Numbered from the stretch's first letter, positions 1 to 10,386 are shown. The stretch: 64,000 nucleotides of DNA from 2-12-FULL-35-23 sp965196985 (GCA_965196985.1 CBDALO010000204.1:1-64000), one strand, 5' to 3'. Notes: generated from the sequence alone by a model not told the origin. Numbers and translations: made by a program.

Positions 1-1377
1 ATCACTTGTAAGTCCTTTAGGCTGACACTCAAGCAGTCGACCCTTTGCTTTCGGGAAAAAATAACTCACCAATGGCTCCACTTCTACCAAATTATCAAAG
101 TAAACCTCTCTAACCTGATCGGTCACTTCTAACGGTATCCCTGCTAACAGCCTCGCCAACACCTCACTCAATCGCTCAGAAGAAGCAGCGGGCCGCTCTT
201 TTATCTGAGAACTACCCAAAATTGTTATCTCCCTACCTGAACTGAATTCGATAATTCTTTTTGTTCTTCTTGAGAAACACTATTTTCTTTAAAAAATTGC
301 TCTACTAAGTGATACGTTAGAAGTTTTCTAATACCCTTCGCAATAAAGTGTCGTGTCACCTTGCCCTTACCATCTCCTAATTTAGCTAGCATAATTGCGT
401 AATCGTCATAAGCTTTTTCCTTACCTATCTCATACAAATATGAGGCCACATAAAAACATACAGCCAGTAGATTTTGTATCCCTTTAAAATTTTTTATCTG
501 CATATTTTCCCAGCCTAGTCCTTCCTTGAGAAATTTAAAAACATATTCAATTTTCGCACGAGATAGATAGGCTATGTATACCTCATACGCCTCATCAAAA
601 GTCGTTACTTTTTTATTAGTTAATAGCAGCATGTCATTCTTAAAAATTCTCCTACCATCTCTGCCTGTAATTTGGATTTTAATTGCATTGATGTTCTCAA
701 ACTCTCCAAAATAAATAGTTATTTTTCCGTCTTGTACGCAATTCTTTCCAACTGTTAACTTTTGGAATTGCTTTTCGCCTTGAGCATCAAAATCAGCGTT
801 AATCAGCTTAAGCTTTTTACCATCATCACCTCTACCTTCTATTGTTCTTGTTATTTTTGAGCGAATAATAAAGTCTTGATCTAGGTTTGTATCAATTAGT
901 GAGAGATAGTCATTATCATCAAACTCTCTATCTAGAATATGGGTAATGGTTGCATCTTCATTCTTTGATTTTAGGCAGATTCCTATTTTTTCTATTTCAC
1001 GAATAGACAGCAGCTTTTTATTAAAGTAATCACCAGATTCATAAAGACTCTTGGCCTCTTTATCTCCCTCAAATGGCTTTCCAGCCTCTATTTTCTTAAT
1101 ATGCTCAGCTTTTAAAAACTTAGGGTCTTTATTGCTGTAGCTTACATGCGATAGTAGATGCACAGCCTTATCACCAGGTACTAATGCAACTGCGTTATGC
1201 GTGCTGTAACCATTGATAATATCCCCGTCCAGACTCCTTACTTTACCTAGATTTTCAGTTTGCTTGCTATGTGGCTTTCTAATATCAGAAGGATCATGAA
1301 GAACATCAATTTTACTGGCGTGTGAAAGTTTTTCACAGCTCTGTTCTAGCAATACATCATTTGTTTTTATTGGATCT

Positions 1378-2909
1378 GATAGAGCGTTATTTTGTCTGTA
1401 AAAACCAACTTCAGTACTTAGAAAAACCTTTAAAATTCTAAATGGCACTCTATTGTACCTGTCTCATCGCATAATATCTTAAATTAATTATGCTAATCAA
1501 TCTAAAAAATTATTTATACCTCAAATTTTTCTCCTCTCAAAATAAATTATTAACTTTTAGGTAATAGCAATTATATCTCGTTAATAAGAACAAGAATGAT
1601 CTATCCTAAAACCCTATGAAGCCTTATTATTCACTTCAACTTAAGTATCTAGGTGATCCGCTCCACTGGTCATCAATTTCCACTAAAACAGCTGATACGA
1701 GCCTTAGGCACGATTCAGTATTAGGGAAAATTCCAACTGTATGCGTCCTTCTTTTTACCTCTCTGTTTACGCGCTCAGCTATGTTACTGGTTCTTAATCT
1801 TTTTTGATGTGGCCTGTCAAAGTTCATCACTACTAAGCCCTCCGGTATATTCACTTCCAACCAAGAAGAAAGCTCTGGTGCTGTTTGCTGATATTTATCT
1901 ACCGCCATAGCCAATAGTCTTTCCGACTCATGAATGTTTGAGGCATTAAATATAGCTGTAATCTCCTCAGCTACTGGTTCCTTCATTGAGCGCTTTGGTA
2001 TGTGAGCCTGAGCATTTTGCTGCAAATGAAATTGGCAGCGTTGCCAAGGAACACTGGGGAACACAGCTCTTCTAGCGGCTTTTAGGCCAGTATGAGCGTC
2101 GCTAGTAATCAACTCAATACCATGTATACCTCGCTCAACCAACTGCTGAAGAAAATCACGCCAATGTACCTCAGCCTCTGATAACGCAACAGAAACACCT
2201 AGCACTGTTCTCTTGCCGGTTGATTCATCAAAGCCATAGGCTATCAATATCGCACAGTCTTGTACTGTGCCGCTAGTGCGCACCTTCTCATAACGTGCAT
2301 CTAGCCAAAGATATTTTATCTTTCCTAACGGCTTATTTCGCCATTTCTTTAAATCTTCATCCAACAATTTAGCGCAACGGCTTACCTCTGTGCTTGAAAT
2401 ATCTGTTCCACAGAGTTGCTTTAGCACCTTTTCAACTTTGCGCGTGGAAACCCCATGCACATACATTTCAGCGACAGCCAGCTTAAGTGCTCTATCAGAG
2501 CGTACACCTCGCTCTAAGACTGATGGATAGAAGGCTTCATTGGAGTCTCTAACCTGCGGTATCTGTAGCTCAAGCTGACCTTGACCTGTGTTAATTAACC
2601 TTGGTTTAAAGCCGTTCGCATATCCGTTTCTATCGCCAGTCCGCTCATAAGGACTGGCATTTAAATGGCGCTCCCTTTCTATTAACATAGCCTCATTCAT
2701 CAACCTGGAGACAAGCTTAGGTAAAGCTTCAAACCCCTCCATCGCTAAAACATGTATGGCTTCTTCGATTAAGTTCTCATTTTTATAGCAGCTCATTGTC
2801 ATTCCTCTTTTTTGGTTAAGTTTACCTTAAAAGGAATTTCTAATCTGACTGAGTCGCCTGCTTATTTTCAGCAAGTCAATGGAATTTACAGAAAGGATGG
2901 CGCACTAGC
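1378..2909 (-). mobile_element. IS256-family element, copy 1 (1,532 bp)
   Basis: The element runs from GATAGAGCG at 1378 to CGCACTAGC at 2909, with imperfect inverted repeats of about 25 bp. It is flanked by the 8-bp duplication TTGGATCT at 1370-1377 and 2910-2917. The empty target can be read in the uninterrupted IS4 copy near 17250, where AGATCCAA occurs once. Confidence 0.95.
1636..2802 (-). CDS. IS256-family (Mutator-like) transposase, copy 1
   Basis: This 388-residue DDE transposase catalyses transposition of its own element. It has the Mutator-family layout: an N-terminal DNA-binding region, a catalytic core with the LDARYEKVR motif, the SDAHTGLKAARRAVFP motif, a C-x2-H pair in QRCQFHLQQN, and a late acidic segment (SNIAERVNREVKRR). 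The start ATG follows an AAAAGAGGAATGACA leader. It differs from the other four copies by I for V in the DCAVLIAY motif. Full length suggests an active enzyme. Confidence 0.93.
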   Translation of the reverse strand: MTMSCYKNENLIEEAIHVLAMEGFEALPKLVSRLMNEAMLIERERHLNASPYERTGDRNGYANGFKPRLINTGQGQLELQIPQVRDSNEAFYPSVLERGVRSDRALKLAVAEMYVHGVSTRKVEKVLKQLCGTDISSTEVSRCAKLLDEDLKKWRNKPLGKIKYLWLDARYEKVRTSGTVQDCAILIAYGFDESTGKRTVLGVSVALSEAEVHWRDFLQQLVERGIHGIELITSDAHTGLKAARRAVFPSVPWQRCQFHLQQNAQAHIPKRSMKEPVAEEITAIFNASNIHESERLLAMAVDKYQQTAPELSSWLEVNIPEGLVVMNFDRPHQKRLRTSNIAERVNREVKRRTHTVGIFPNTESCLRLVSAVLVEIDDQWSGSPRYLS

Positions 2910-3974
2910 TTGGATCTAAATCGGTGCTTTTATTTTCACCGGTAAGTGTACGAATCATCTTTTTATACTCATTGTTATCTTTTGATGAACTGAACAACTT
3001 ACAACTACCTTCAGTTAATAGCTTTCCTACAATCGTCGATAGATTTTTTTAAAACAACTTTCCCAGTTAATTTTGAAAAAAGAGGGGCAGCGTAATCGGC
3101 GAAGTTTAACATTTATACTCATCTCGTTAGTCTTGTTAAAAAGACAAAGCATAGTCATTTTTACACAATATTTCAGCATTATTTTGCTGATTTAAATTTT
3201 GGGTAGTTTTCAGCTTTTATATAAGCAACATCTAGCTCACCTTCTTTACCCGATAAAAAACAAACCCTATCTTCTTGCTGTAACAACAAAGCAACTCGTT
3301 GCTTAGCAGTAACTAACTGCATAAAGCCTCGCCATAAGCTAGAGAAGTCCGGCTCTAAAATAGAAAATCGCCACGGTAAAGGGCTCATTAAATCTAAATA
3401 ATAATTAATAATTTTATCCGTGAGCGCATAAAGATTAATGCCTTGCATCTTGCTTTCTTTTGAACAGGCCTGTAACTGAAAATCACAAATCCACTTTGCT
3501 TCTTCATCAGAAAAATGTTGGCTTGCAGACAAACGCAAGTGTGCTTCAACATCTCTTTTATCCATTTCAATAGGGAGCTCCAACCGACACTGCTTAAAAT
3601 CTTTGCTAGAGATTGAGCAAGCCACTGCACCTTCCTGACGCCTAACAGTAGGCGCCATTTTATCTATGACCTCACCCAACTTAGCAGACAAATTACCCCC
3701 TTTAGTAATATCAATTTTCTTACAGCCGTCGATAAACAAACGACCTTGCCTTCTACGTAGCAACAACATCCGCAAGCTTCTACGCCCCACATCTATCGCC
3801 AAACATGATTTTTTTTGTTCAAGCACAGCCAATCCTCCTAGGAAACGAGACGGCAAAATCAAAGCGCAAAGCTACGCACTGCTTGCCGCATTAGAAATTA
3901 AAAAAGGAAATAATTAGAAAAGGAGCTGTCATAATGAAACATATGAAAAGAAAATGCAAGTAAAAACCCACACA

Positions 3975-4005
3975 TTGACCCTTACATAAGCCACCTAGTT
4001 ATAAT
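3975..4005 (+). promoter_or_regulatory. Putative sigma-70 promoter for ponA
   Basis: TTGACC at 3975-3980 and TATAAT at 4000-4005 are separated by 19 bases. They lie about 40 bases before the ponA start in the pilM/ponA divergent gap. The spacing is slightly long but both hexamers are close to consensus. Confidence 0.55.
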
Positions 4006-4044
4006 AAAATGTGTGCGACTTTAAAAACAACTTAGGCTATCATA

Positions 4045-6438
4045 TTGCGTTCTCTTCTAAAAAAGCTACTTTGGTTTTGCCTCGCTCTCTTTGCACTTGG
4101 GTGCTTCGCAGCAATCGTGGGTATTATTTATTTTGAATTACAGTTACCTAATGTACAAAGCTTGAAAGATGTTCACCTACAAGTTCCATTAAGGATTTTT
4201 TCTGACAACAATAAGCTTATTGAAGAGTATGGCGCTAAGCGTCGCCGGCCCGTTAGCTTAAAACAAATTCCTGCCAACCTGGTTGATGCCACTTTAGCCA
4301 CTGAAGACCAGCGCTACTACTATCACTCAGGTGTTGATTTACTTGGTCTAATGCGGGCTGCTGTTGTTTTAGTTCTCACAGGGAAAAAAGAACAAGGCGG
4401 CAGCACTATTACCATGCAAGTTGCCCGCAATTACTTTTTAACACGTAGAAAAACCTTTACTCGTAAAATTAAAGAAATCTTACTCGCTTACAAAATCGAT
4501 CACGCCTTAAGCAAAGACAAAGTCTTAGAGCTTTATTTTAATAAAATCTTTTATGGCAACCACGCCTATGGCGTTTCTGCAGCAGCAGAAGTTTACTACG
4601 GCAAACCACTTGGCCAACTTAACTTACCCCAATGTGCGATGTTAGCCGGACTTCCACAAGCTCCTTCTTATTTAAATCCCATCGCTAATCCCAAAGCCGC
4701 TATTAAACGTCGCGCCCACGTTTTAGGTCGCATGCTTGAACAAGGCTATATCACTACGCAACAATACGATGCTGCTAACAACGCACCCATCACTGCCAAA
4801 TACCATGACTTAAAAATTGCAGTTAAAGCTCCTTACGTTGCTGAAACGATCCGTAATGAAATGGTCGAAGAATATGGTAGAGCCGCCTACACCAAGGGGT
4901 TAAACGTTTACACAACCATCAACCCTGAAATGCAAGCAGATGCAAACCAAGCACTACGTCAAGGCGTCCTTGCTTATGACAAACGCCATGGCTACCGCGG
5001 CCCAAGTGAAAACCTAGGCCACACCGTGCCCACTGACCTTAGTGAATGGCTTAAAGCTTTACATACCATCCCTACTATTAATACACTCCAGGCAGCTGCT
5101 GTAGTAGCTATTAACGATCAAAATAAAACAATTACCGCTCTGCTTGCTAATGACAAGCAAGTTATTATACCGTGGCGCGGCATGAAGTGGGCTCGCGCAC
5201 AATTTTTCCGTGGCGGCCAAGAGTATCTAGGCACAAAACCAACAAAACCTTCAGATATTGTTTCTATCGGTGACGTTATCCGCACCAACCAACAAGGCAA
5301 AACCTGGGTGCTTAGCCAAGTACCCCAGGCCGAAGCTGCACTAGTTGCACTAGATCCTCAAAACGGTGCCATCCTTTCTTTGGTTGGTGGCTTTAACTAT
5401 CAAGAAAGCAACTTCAACCGTGTTATACAAGCCTACCGCCAGCCAGGCTCTAGCTTTAAGCCTTTCATTTATTCAGCAGCTTTGGCAAAAGGCTTTACTC
5501 TTGCTTCACTATTAAATGATGCACCAGTGGTTATGCCCTCTGATAATGAAGCGGGCCTATGGCGCCCTGAAAATGACACACGTAAGTTTTATGGGTTAAC
5601 TAGTTTAAAAGTCGCCCTTATGCAATCACGTAATTTGGTCTCCATTCGATTGTTACAACTTATTGGCATCCCCTATGCAATTGACTATGCGACTCGCTTT
5701 GGCATTAAACCCAACCAAATGCCACAAGGGCTTTCACTTGCACTAGGGACTGCTTCGGTAACCCCTTTACAAATGGCTGCGGGCTATGCTGTTTTTGCTA
5801 ATGGTGGTTATCGCATCACACCACACTTAATTAATCACATTACCAATAGCTCAGGCCAAACTATTTTTAGCACACAAACGCCTATCGTTTGCTCAACAAA
5901 CCAGACTTCTGCCAATATAACAGACAACCTCAGTAACACCACTACCCGCCCTTGTGCTGAACAAGTGATTACACCACAAAATGCCTTCTTAATGACGCAA
6001 GCAATGAAAGCTGTAATTACTTCAGGAACCGGTCGAGCCGCCTTAATACTACACCGTCCGGACCTTGCAGGAAAAACGGGTACCACCAATAAAAAATTCG
6101 ATGCCTGGTTCTCCGGCTTTAACCACCACCTAGTTGCCACGGCTTGGATGGGCTTTGATCAACCACGTTCACTTTATGAATATGGTGACCAAGCAGCACT
6201 TCCTATTTGGATCAATTTTATGGGTAAAGCATTAAAAGGAACCCCAGAGTCCAACCTACCTGAGCCTGCGGGCATCGTCTCAGTTAGAATCGACCCAAAA
6301 ACAGGTAAAGCTGCTACACCTGCAACCCATCATGCAATATTTGAATATTTCAGAAAACAATATGCACCTGAACAACCTACCTACAACAGCACTAGTGACA
6401 GCAGTGATGCAAATACCTTAGAGCAAGAGATCTATTAA
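4045..6438 (+). CDS. mrcA: Penicillin-binding protein 1A, bifunctional transglycosylase/transpeptidase
   Basis: This class A PBP polymerises glycan strands and cross-links peptides on the outer face of the inner membrane. The 797-residue product has one N-terminal membrane anchor (about residues 8-30). The GT51 motifs are EDQRYYYHSG near residue 87 and GGSTITMQ near 118. The transpeptidase motifs are SSFK near 470, SRN, and KTGTT near 675. The only in-frame start near the promoter is a TTG, because a stop lies four codons upstream. Length and motif order are normal for PBP1a. It faces away from pilM, as in many gammaproteobacteria. Start choice is the main uncertainty. Confidence 0.93.
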   Translation: MRSLLKKLLWFCLALFALGCFAAIVGIIYFELQLPNVQSLKDVHLQVPLRIFSDNNKLIEEYGAKRRRPVSLKQIPANLVDATLATEDQRYYYHSGVDLLGLMRAAVVLVLTGKKEQGGSTITMQVARNYFLTRRKTFTRKIKEILLAYKIDHALSKDKVLELYFNKIFYGNHAYGVSAAAEVYYGKPLGQLNLPQCAMLAGLPQAPSYLNPIANPKAAIKRRAHVLGRMLEQGYITTQQYDAANNAPITAKYHDLKIAVKAPYVAETIRNEMVEEYGRAAYTKGLNVYTTINPEMQADANQALRQGVLAYDKRHGYRGPSENLGHTVPTDLSEWLKALHTIPTINTLQAAAVVAINDQNKTITALLANDKQVIIPWRGMKWARAQFFRGGQEYLGTKPTKPSDIVSIGDVIRTNQQGKTWVLSQVPQAEAALVALDPQNGAILSLVGGFNYQESNFNRVIQAYRQPGSSFKPFIYSAALAKGFTLASLLNDAPVVMPSDNEAGLWRPENDTRKFYGLTSLKVALMQSRNLVSIRLLQLIGIPYAIDYATRFGIKPNQMPQGLSLALGTASVTPLQMAAGYAVFANGGYRITPHLINHITNSSGQTIFSTQTPIVCSTNQTSANITDNLSNTTTRPCAEQVITPQNAFLMTQAMKAVITSGTGRAALILHRPDLAGKTGTTNKKFDAWFSGFNHHLVATAWMGFDQPRSLYEYGDQAALPIWINFMGKALKGTPESNLPEPAGIVSVRIDPKTGKAATPATHHAIFEYFRKQYAPEQPTYNSTSDSSDANTLEQEIY

Positions 6439-6465
6439 ACTTAACTCACACTTCCTGAAAAAGAA

Positions 6466-6485
6466 AAGGCCCCTAATGGGGCCTA
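6466..6485 (-). terminator. Rho-independent terminator for nrdJ
   Basis: A perfect 6-bp stem GGCCCC/GGGGCC with loop TAAT lies between the convergent ponA and nrdJ genes. On the minus strand it is followed by TTTTCTTTTT, as expected for termination of nrdJ. The plus-strand side lacks a T run. Confidence 0.7.
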
Positions 6486-6553
6486 CTCTCTCTAGAGGTA
6501 GCAGCTCTCTAGATTAGCTTGCCGGGTGGCAGCTTATTCAAAAATAGAAGGGA

Positions 6554-8833
6554 TTAAATCTCACATGCACCACCAGCACAAGCTAACTCACGTTTTTGCT
6601 CAGTTTCATCAGTGTGCTCATATGCCACTAGCTGTGAATAATCGGTATGCTCGAAACGTTTCACTAGCTCTTCATAACGTGACACAGCAATCTCTTCATA
6701 TGGCGCTAGTTGATAGACATGGTTAGAACGCGGTAAAAACGACAAGCCACCAACAATATCCCAGTTTTGATAAACCCAGTTAGCGACACCAATCCACTCA
6801 TCCTCACCAACGGAAACTGTCACAGACGGGTTATGCTCAGTGTAGCTAGTCTTAACTACCTTCCAATGCTCAAGCTGATCAAGCGCGCTTAAATCATCCT
6901 TATAGACTGAATCATCAGGTGCTTTAACAGGAAACTCCAACACAAAAGTCGTCGCATTATCTTCGGTTTGACCCACTTCTGGGTGATAAGGCACCCCTTG
7001 ATCGCGCAGCATTTTAAACAATGAATCCGTTGCTGAAATACGAATTCGACGGATATAGTAAGGTGAGTGGCGTGGATGCATTCCTGAAGCACAATCGACC
7101 ATCTGCGACACAGTACCTGAAGGTTTTACACAGGTAATACAAGACGAAGCCTCAATACCAAAGCGTGTGGCCAAATCTGCATTAACTTGAACACACTCAT
7201 CACGAAGTTTGCGTAAAATTTCGGGGTTACGAGCCGCTTTACAGTCCCACTGCCCGGTAATAGATACACCTAACAAACGCTCACGCTGACAATTTGTCTG
7301 CCAATCTTTAGAAAGGTAACCAAAGTTTGTTAAGGTTGACTGAAAAGTGCCAAGGATCGTTGCCAAACGAGCCTTACGCATCAAGCTTGCTTCATCGTCT
7401 TCCGCTCTAGCAACGACTTCGGATAAGTTACAAAATTGCTTCGACTGCAAAATAATTTCAGCACACGGGTTAGTACCAATAAAACCAGCAATACGATGAT
7501 TCTCTACCACACCATCTTGTTCCCATAACTCAACTCGACGCTTCGGTAAATTGTGTAACAAGTTACCTCGGTTAAATAACCCTCTCTCCCCTGAACCACT
7601 TTCAATTAATGACACCCATTCTTTTAAGAATTCAGCATTAGTCGGCTTATCTTCATAAACTGCTGAGTTATTAGCAATACTGCGCTGTGGATGAACAAAA
7701 TAAAACTGACCTTGCTTAGCATCACGCATAGAAACATCATCTAAATCAGACAAAGAAATCATGGCGCTACGACGCACTCCACCGGAAACAACTACCTCAC
7801 CGATCTTACATAAAATATCATGCGCATCGATATTGGTGAGACGACGACCTTGGCGATTTAAAATCCGTTCACGTGAAAAATCAAGTAATGAACGCAACGG
7901 CTCAGGGCCTGAACTTTTACCACCAAAAGTTTTTAAGCGTGCACCGGCTGGGCGCAACAATGAGTAATCAAATTGCACGTCCTTACCAGCAAACCATGCC
8001 TCTAAGCCATGGATAAACGCATCACACCAACCTTCCTTGCTATCTTCGATCACAAAAGTTGGTAGTTCTTGTCCCGTTTGCATTTTAATCTGTGGCAATG
8101 CCTGGATATTTTTACTTTCAACTGAAAAACCAACCCCAGTACCACACATAGAGATATACATCACTTCAGCAAAATCACTTAAAGCCTTAGGAGCAATATA
8201 CGAACAGTTATAAGCACACACATTAGTACGACGTGCTGCTTCACCAGCAAATTGTAGTAAACGCATCGACGGCATGACTTCTTGATGTAGGACTGCTTGA
8301 CGAACCTCTTCATATTCATCTTCGGTTAACTTATTGCCTAAGTTTTCGCGCATAAAGTTAACGTAGCGATCTACTGTTTCGATCCAGGTTTCACGGCGCC
8401 CTTCAGCCTCAATCCAACGCGCATAAGTACGTAAATAAACAAAATAACTGAGCTCATTACGAAAGTAACGTCGACTTGCCGTGGCTAACTGGCGTACTCG
8501 CTCTGGCACTTCACGCACACTATCACGTAGCTCAGCTTGCTTACTGCGATAAAGAATATAAGCCTTAGCCGTTGCTGTTAATTTTGCATTCATTAACTCT
8601 GTTTCAACTTCATCTTGCACCCCCTCAACGGTTGGCAAGAAGGTTTTATGGCGAGCTGCGATTTCCTCTAAACGTGTCAATACTTTGTTTGCCACTTTTT
8701 CGGCCTCTTTACGAGACCCTTCATCACTGGCAATCATTGCCTTATGAATTGCAGTAATAATTCGCTCCAGTTCAAAAGGAACGATAGTGCCATTGCGTTT
8801 TTGTACGGTTTTGATTGATGTTTTTGCGCTCAT
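6554..8833 (-). CDS. nrdJ: Class II (adenosylcobalamin-type) ribonucleotide reductase, monomeric RTPR-like
   Basis: The enzyme reduces ribonucleotides to deoxyribonucleotides. The 759-residue product starts with an ATP-cone-like segment (residues 8-90). Active-site candidates are C206/C210 (NVCAYNC), C457 and E459 in NPCAE, and C468. The spacing C457/E459/C468 equals C408/E410/C419 of Lactobacillus leichmannii RTPR. The C-terminal pair C752/C757 sits in a CAGGAC tail that resembles the shuttle cysteines of that enzyme. No small-subunit (NrdB) gene is adjacent and I see no tyrosine-dyad tail of class I enzymes. Cobalamin dependence is therefore inferred from family likeness. I found no B12 riboswitch box upstream. 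Confidence 0.86.
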   Translation of the reverse strand: MSAKTSIKTVQKRNGTIVPFELERIITAIHKAMIASDEGSRKEAEKVANKVLTRLEEIAARHKTFLPTVEGVQDEVETELMNAKLTATAKAYILYRSKQAELRDSVREVPERVRQLATASRRYFRNELSYFVYLRTYARWIEAEGRRETWIETVDRYVNFMRENLGNKLTEDEYEEVRQAVLHQEVMPSMRLLQFAGEAARRTNVCAYNCSYIAPKALSDFAEVMYISMCGTGVGFSVESKNIQALPQIKMQTGQELPTFVIEDSKEGWCDAFIHGLEAWFAGKDVQFDYSLLRPAGARLKTFGGKSSGPEPLRSLLDFSRERILNRQGRRLTNIDAHDILCKIGEVVVSGGVRRSAMISLSDLDDVSMRDAKQGQFYFVHPQRSIANNSAVYEDKPTNAEFLKEWVSLIESGSGERGLFNRGNLLHNLPKRRVELWEQDGVVENHRIAGFIGTNPCAEIILQSKQFCNLSEVVARAEDDEASLMRKARLATILGTFQSTLTNFGYLSKDWQTNCQRERLLGVSITGQWDCKAARNPEILRKLRDECVQVNADLATRFGIEASSCITCVKPSGTVSQMVDCASGMHPRHSPYYIRRIRISATDSLFKMLRDQGVPYHPEVGQTEDNATTFVLEFPVKAPDDSVYKDDLSALDQLEHWKVVKTSYTEHNPSVTVSVGEDEWIGVANWVYQNWDIVGGLSFLPRSNHVYQLAPYEEIAVSRYEELVKRFEHTDYSQLVAYEHTDETEQKRELACAGGACEI

Positions 8834-8927
8834 TTTCCACCCATTTTTTAGTCAAAAGTATCCTCTTAGCTACGCACAGCCAAGTCCTCTAATCCGTGAC
8901 GAAATCGTTATTAGAATCATTGATAAC

Positions 8928-8964
8928 GGCTCAAACAGCTAGCTACCGATCGCTCGTTTGAGCC
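8928..8964. repeat. Inverted repeat upstream of nrdJ
   Basis: GGCTCAAAC at 8928-8936 and GTTTGAGCC at 8956-8964 form a perfect 9-bp stem around a 19-base loop holding two small palindromes (AGCTAGCT, CGATCG). It lies about 95 bases before nrdJ in a 347-base gene-free stretch (8834-9180). It could be an operator or leader structure of nrdJ. No T run suggests a terminator. I see nothing else in the stretch. Confidence 0.5.
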
Positions 8965-9180
8965 TGACAACCAAGTAAGGCCATTATGGCAAAGCAGTCC
9001 GTGAACTACAACATCTTGGGGTTATTTTTTTAAAAAAACACTAAATAGGCTATTGAGTGACCAAATCATAAAAATCAATGGCTTAGACAGAGAGAGGAAC
9101 AAAGGTACTAACAAAAGGAAAAATAAAATACATTGATACAAAATTAGCCTGCCCTATAAAAGCCTAGCTAAAAGTAGAAA

Positions 9181-9357
9181 CTAAAACTCACCCCAAACAG
9201 ATTGCTCCTGATCAGAAACTTCATCACGCTGTTTTGCCAAGCGCTGATGCTTAGCAACCTCAGCTTGTTGAGCTGTAGATAATTTATCGTGCTTTTGATC
9301 AAAAATTTTTAGAAATTTGTCAGCATCACTGACGTAGTTATGAATTTTTTTAAACAT
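9181..9357 (-). CDS. Small conserved protein, CBU_0585-like
   Basis: This 58-residue protein begins MFKKIHNYVSDADKFLK and ends QSVWGEF. It is rich in charged residues and glutamine, has no signal peptide or membrane segment, and is likely mostly helical. From memory it resembles the short CBU_0585 family of Coxiella and Legionella, whose function is unknown. That link is not checked here. It lies alone between nrdJ and an MFS gene of opposite direction, with a weak ribosome-binding site. Confidence 0.65.
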   Translation of the reverse strand: MFKKIHNYVSDADKFLKIFDQKHDKLSTAQQAEVAKHQRLAKQRDEVSDQEQSVWGEF

Positions 9358-10386
9358 AATGGTCCCACTGAATAAAGTATCGTTATTCTACCTGACTGGA
9401 TAGTTAATTACCATTGGTAAACTTTGGCCTAAGCACTTAGAATAGTCGCGCTTAATAAGAAGGAACTAATATAAAATGTATCAAGAAACCGAAGGTATGT
9501 GGGCTCCCTGGTTTGCTTTTTTAGCTATCATGCTATTTCTTTGTTTTGTTTTTTTTCAAGAAAGCGTTTTTTTTGCCACACTACCCCCCTTATTACATTC
9601 ATCTACTCTTCAGTTTGATCAGCTTAACCAGCTCTTTTTTTATTATTTTATTTCTATTCTACTGCTAACCATTCCAGCGGGTATTTTGCTTGACCGCTTT
9701 TCTACTCGCCAAGTTTCTTTACTAGTACTATCCATTTGTATAGTTAGCACCTATGCTTTCGCTCTTAGCCATTCCTATACTGCCATAGTAATCTATCGAA
9801 TAATTACCGGCAGCAGCTCTGCTTTTGCTTTTCTAGCCAGTATGCAGCTAGCAACACGATTTTTTCCTGGGAAAAAATTAGTTTTAGCCATAGCTGTAAT
9901 TATTGCCATTATCATACTCGGTAACTTTATAGTCCAAGCACCAATACTCACGCTAATAAAAACTATTGGTTGGCGTAAAGCGATCTTAGGCGATGCAACT
10001 GTAGGCTTAGCCCTCCTTGCTTATATGTGGTTTACATTAAAGGACTACCCTAAAGGAAGTAGCTCAACAACTAGCAAGATCCAACATCGGCTGCCTAGCT
10101 TGTTCCGAATCATATTCAACAGGCAAAACTGGCTATGCGGCGGCTACATAGCTTTTATGAGCTCACCCATTATATTGCTTTCCATGTGGGGCGCTCTATA
10201 TCTTACTAGAGCACATCATGCCACCACTATTCAAGCAAGCAGCATAATTTATTCGCTCATTATCGGTATGCTTATTGGTTTACTAAGTATTGGCAAACTA
10301 GCAAACAGATTACGACGACGCATTTCTATGCTTACAGCAGCTAGTCTAACTTTTATTCTTACCTTGTTCTTGATATTTGGTCATGT

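Larger units (their letters stand above)
225..2997 (-). pseudogene. IS4-family transposase, split by IS256 copy 1
   Basis: The reading frame runs from about 2997 to 2918 and resumes at 1369-225 after the nested element, whose target is TTGGATCT. The C-terminal part carries the IS4 signature Y-x2-R-x3-E-x6-K (YLSRAKIEYVFKFLK) and an aspartate in LDREFDD. The protein is otherwise nearly identical to the copy at 17 kb (one I/F difference in the ENI/ENF motif). The first 24 residues of the longest frame here (MPFRILKVF...) come from the IS256 end and are not transposase. Confidence 0.85.
207..3211 (-). mobile_element. IS4-family element (copy 1) with a nested IS256-family element
   Basis: The ends read GAGAACTACCCAAAATT at 207 and the complement of GAAAACTACCCAAAATT ending at 3211. 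They match the intact 1,465-bp copy at 16955-18419. Subtracting the nested 1,532-bp IS256 element and its 8-bp duplication leaves exactly 1,465 bp. The outer flanks show an imperfect duplication, 8 of 10 bases by my alignment, so this insertion is older than the others or its flanks have changed. Confidence 0.88.
1..3826 (-). pseudogene. pilM: Type IV pilus assembly protein PilM, interrupted by an IS4 element carrying an IS256 copy
   Basis: PilM is the actin-like cytoplasmic ATPase of the type IV pilus inner-membrane complex. The N-terminal part lies at 3212-3826 and the continuation at 1-206, running off the window. I place the start at GTG 3826, behind an AGGAGG box seven bases upstream. 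The longer ATG at 3862 lacks such a box. The N-terminus reads as an actin-fold start (AIDVGRRSLRMLLL). Removing the insertion joins ...DVAYIK to ERPAASSERL... in frame. The flanks share only an imperfect duplication (ATAAAAG core). The gene is divergent from ponA at 4045, the arrangement known for pilMNOPQ/ponA in Pseudomonas. Assignment rests on that context plus the N-terminus. Pilus assembly is probably lost unless another copy exists. Confidence 0.72.

Noticed and set aside
1616..1807. 63-residue frame antisense to the IS256 transposase, repeated at every copy
   Set aside because: It only recurs because the IS recurs. It is a shadow frame with no ribosome-binding site or recognisable features.
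3394..3630. 78-residue frame within pilM
   Set aside because: It is an alternative frame of the PilM coding sequence with no independent support.
8834..9180. Cobalamin riboswitch for nrdJ
   Set aside because: No B12-box-like sequence was found in the leader on the minus strand.
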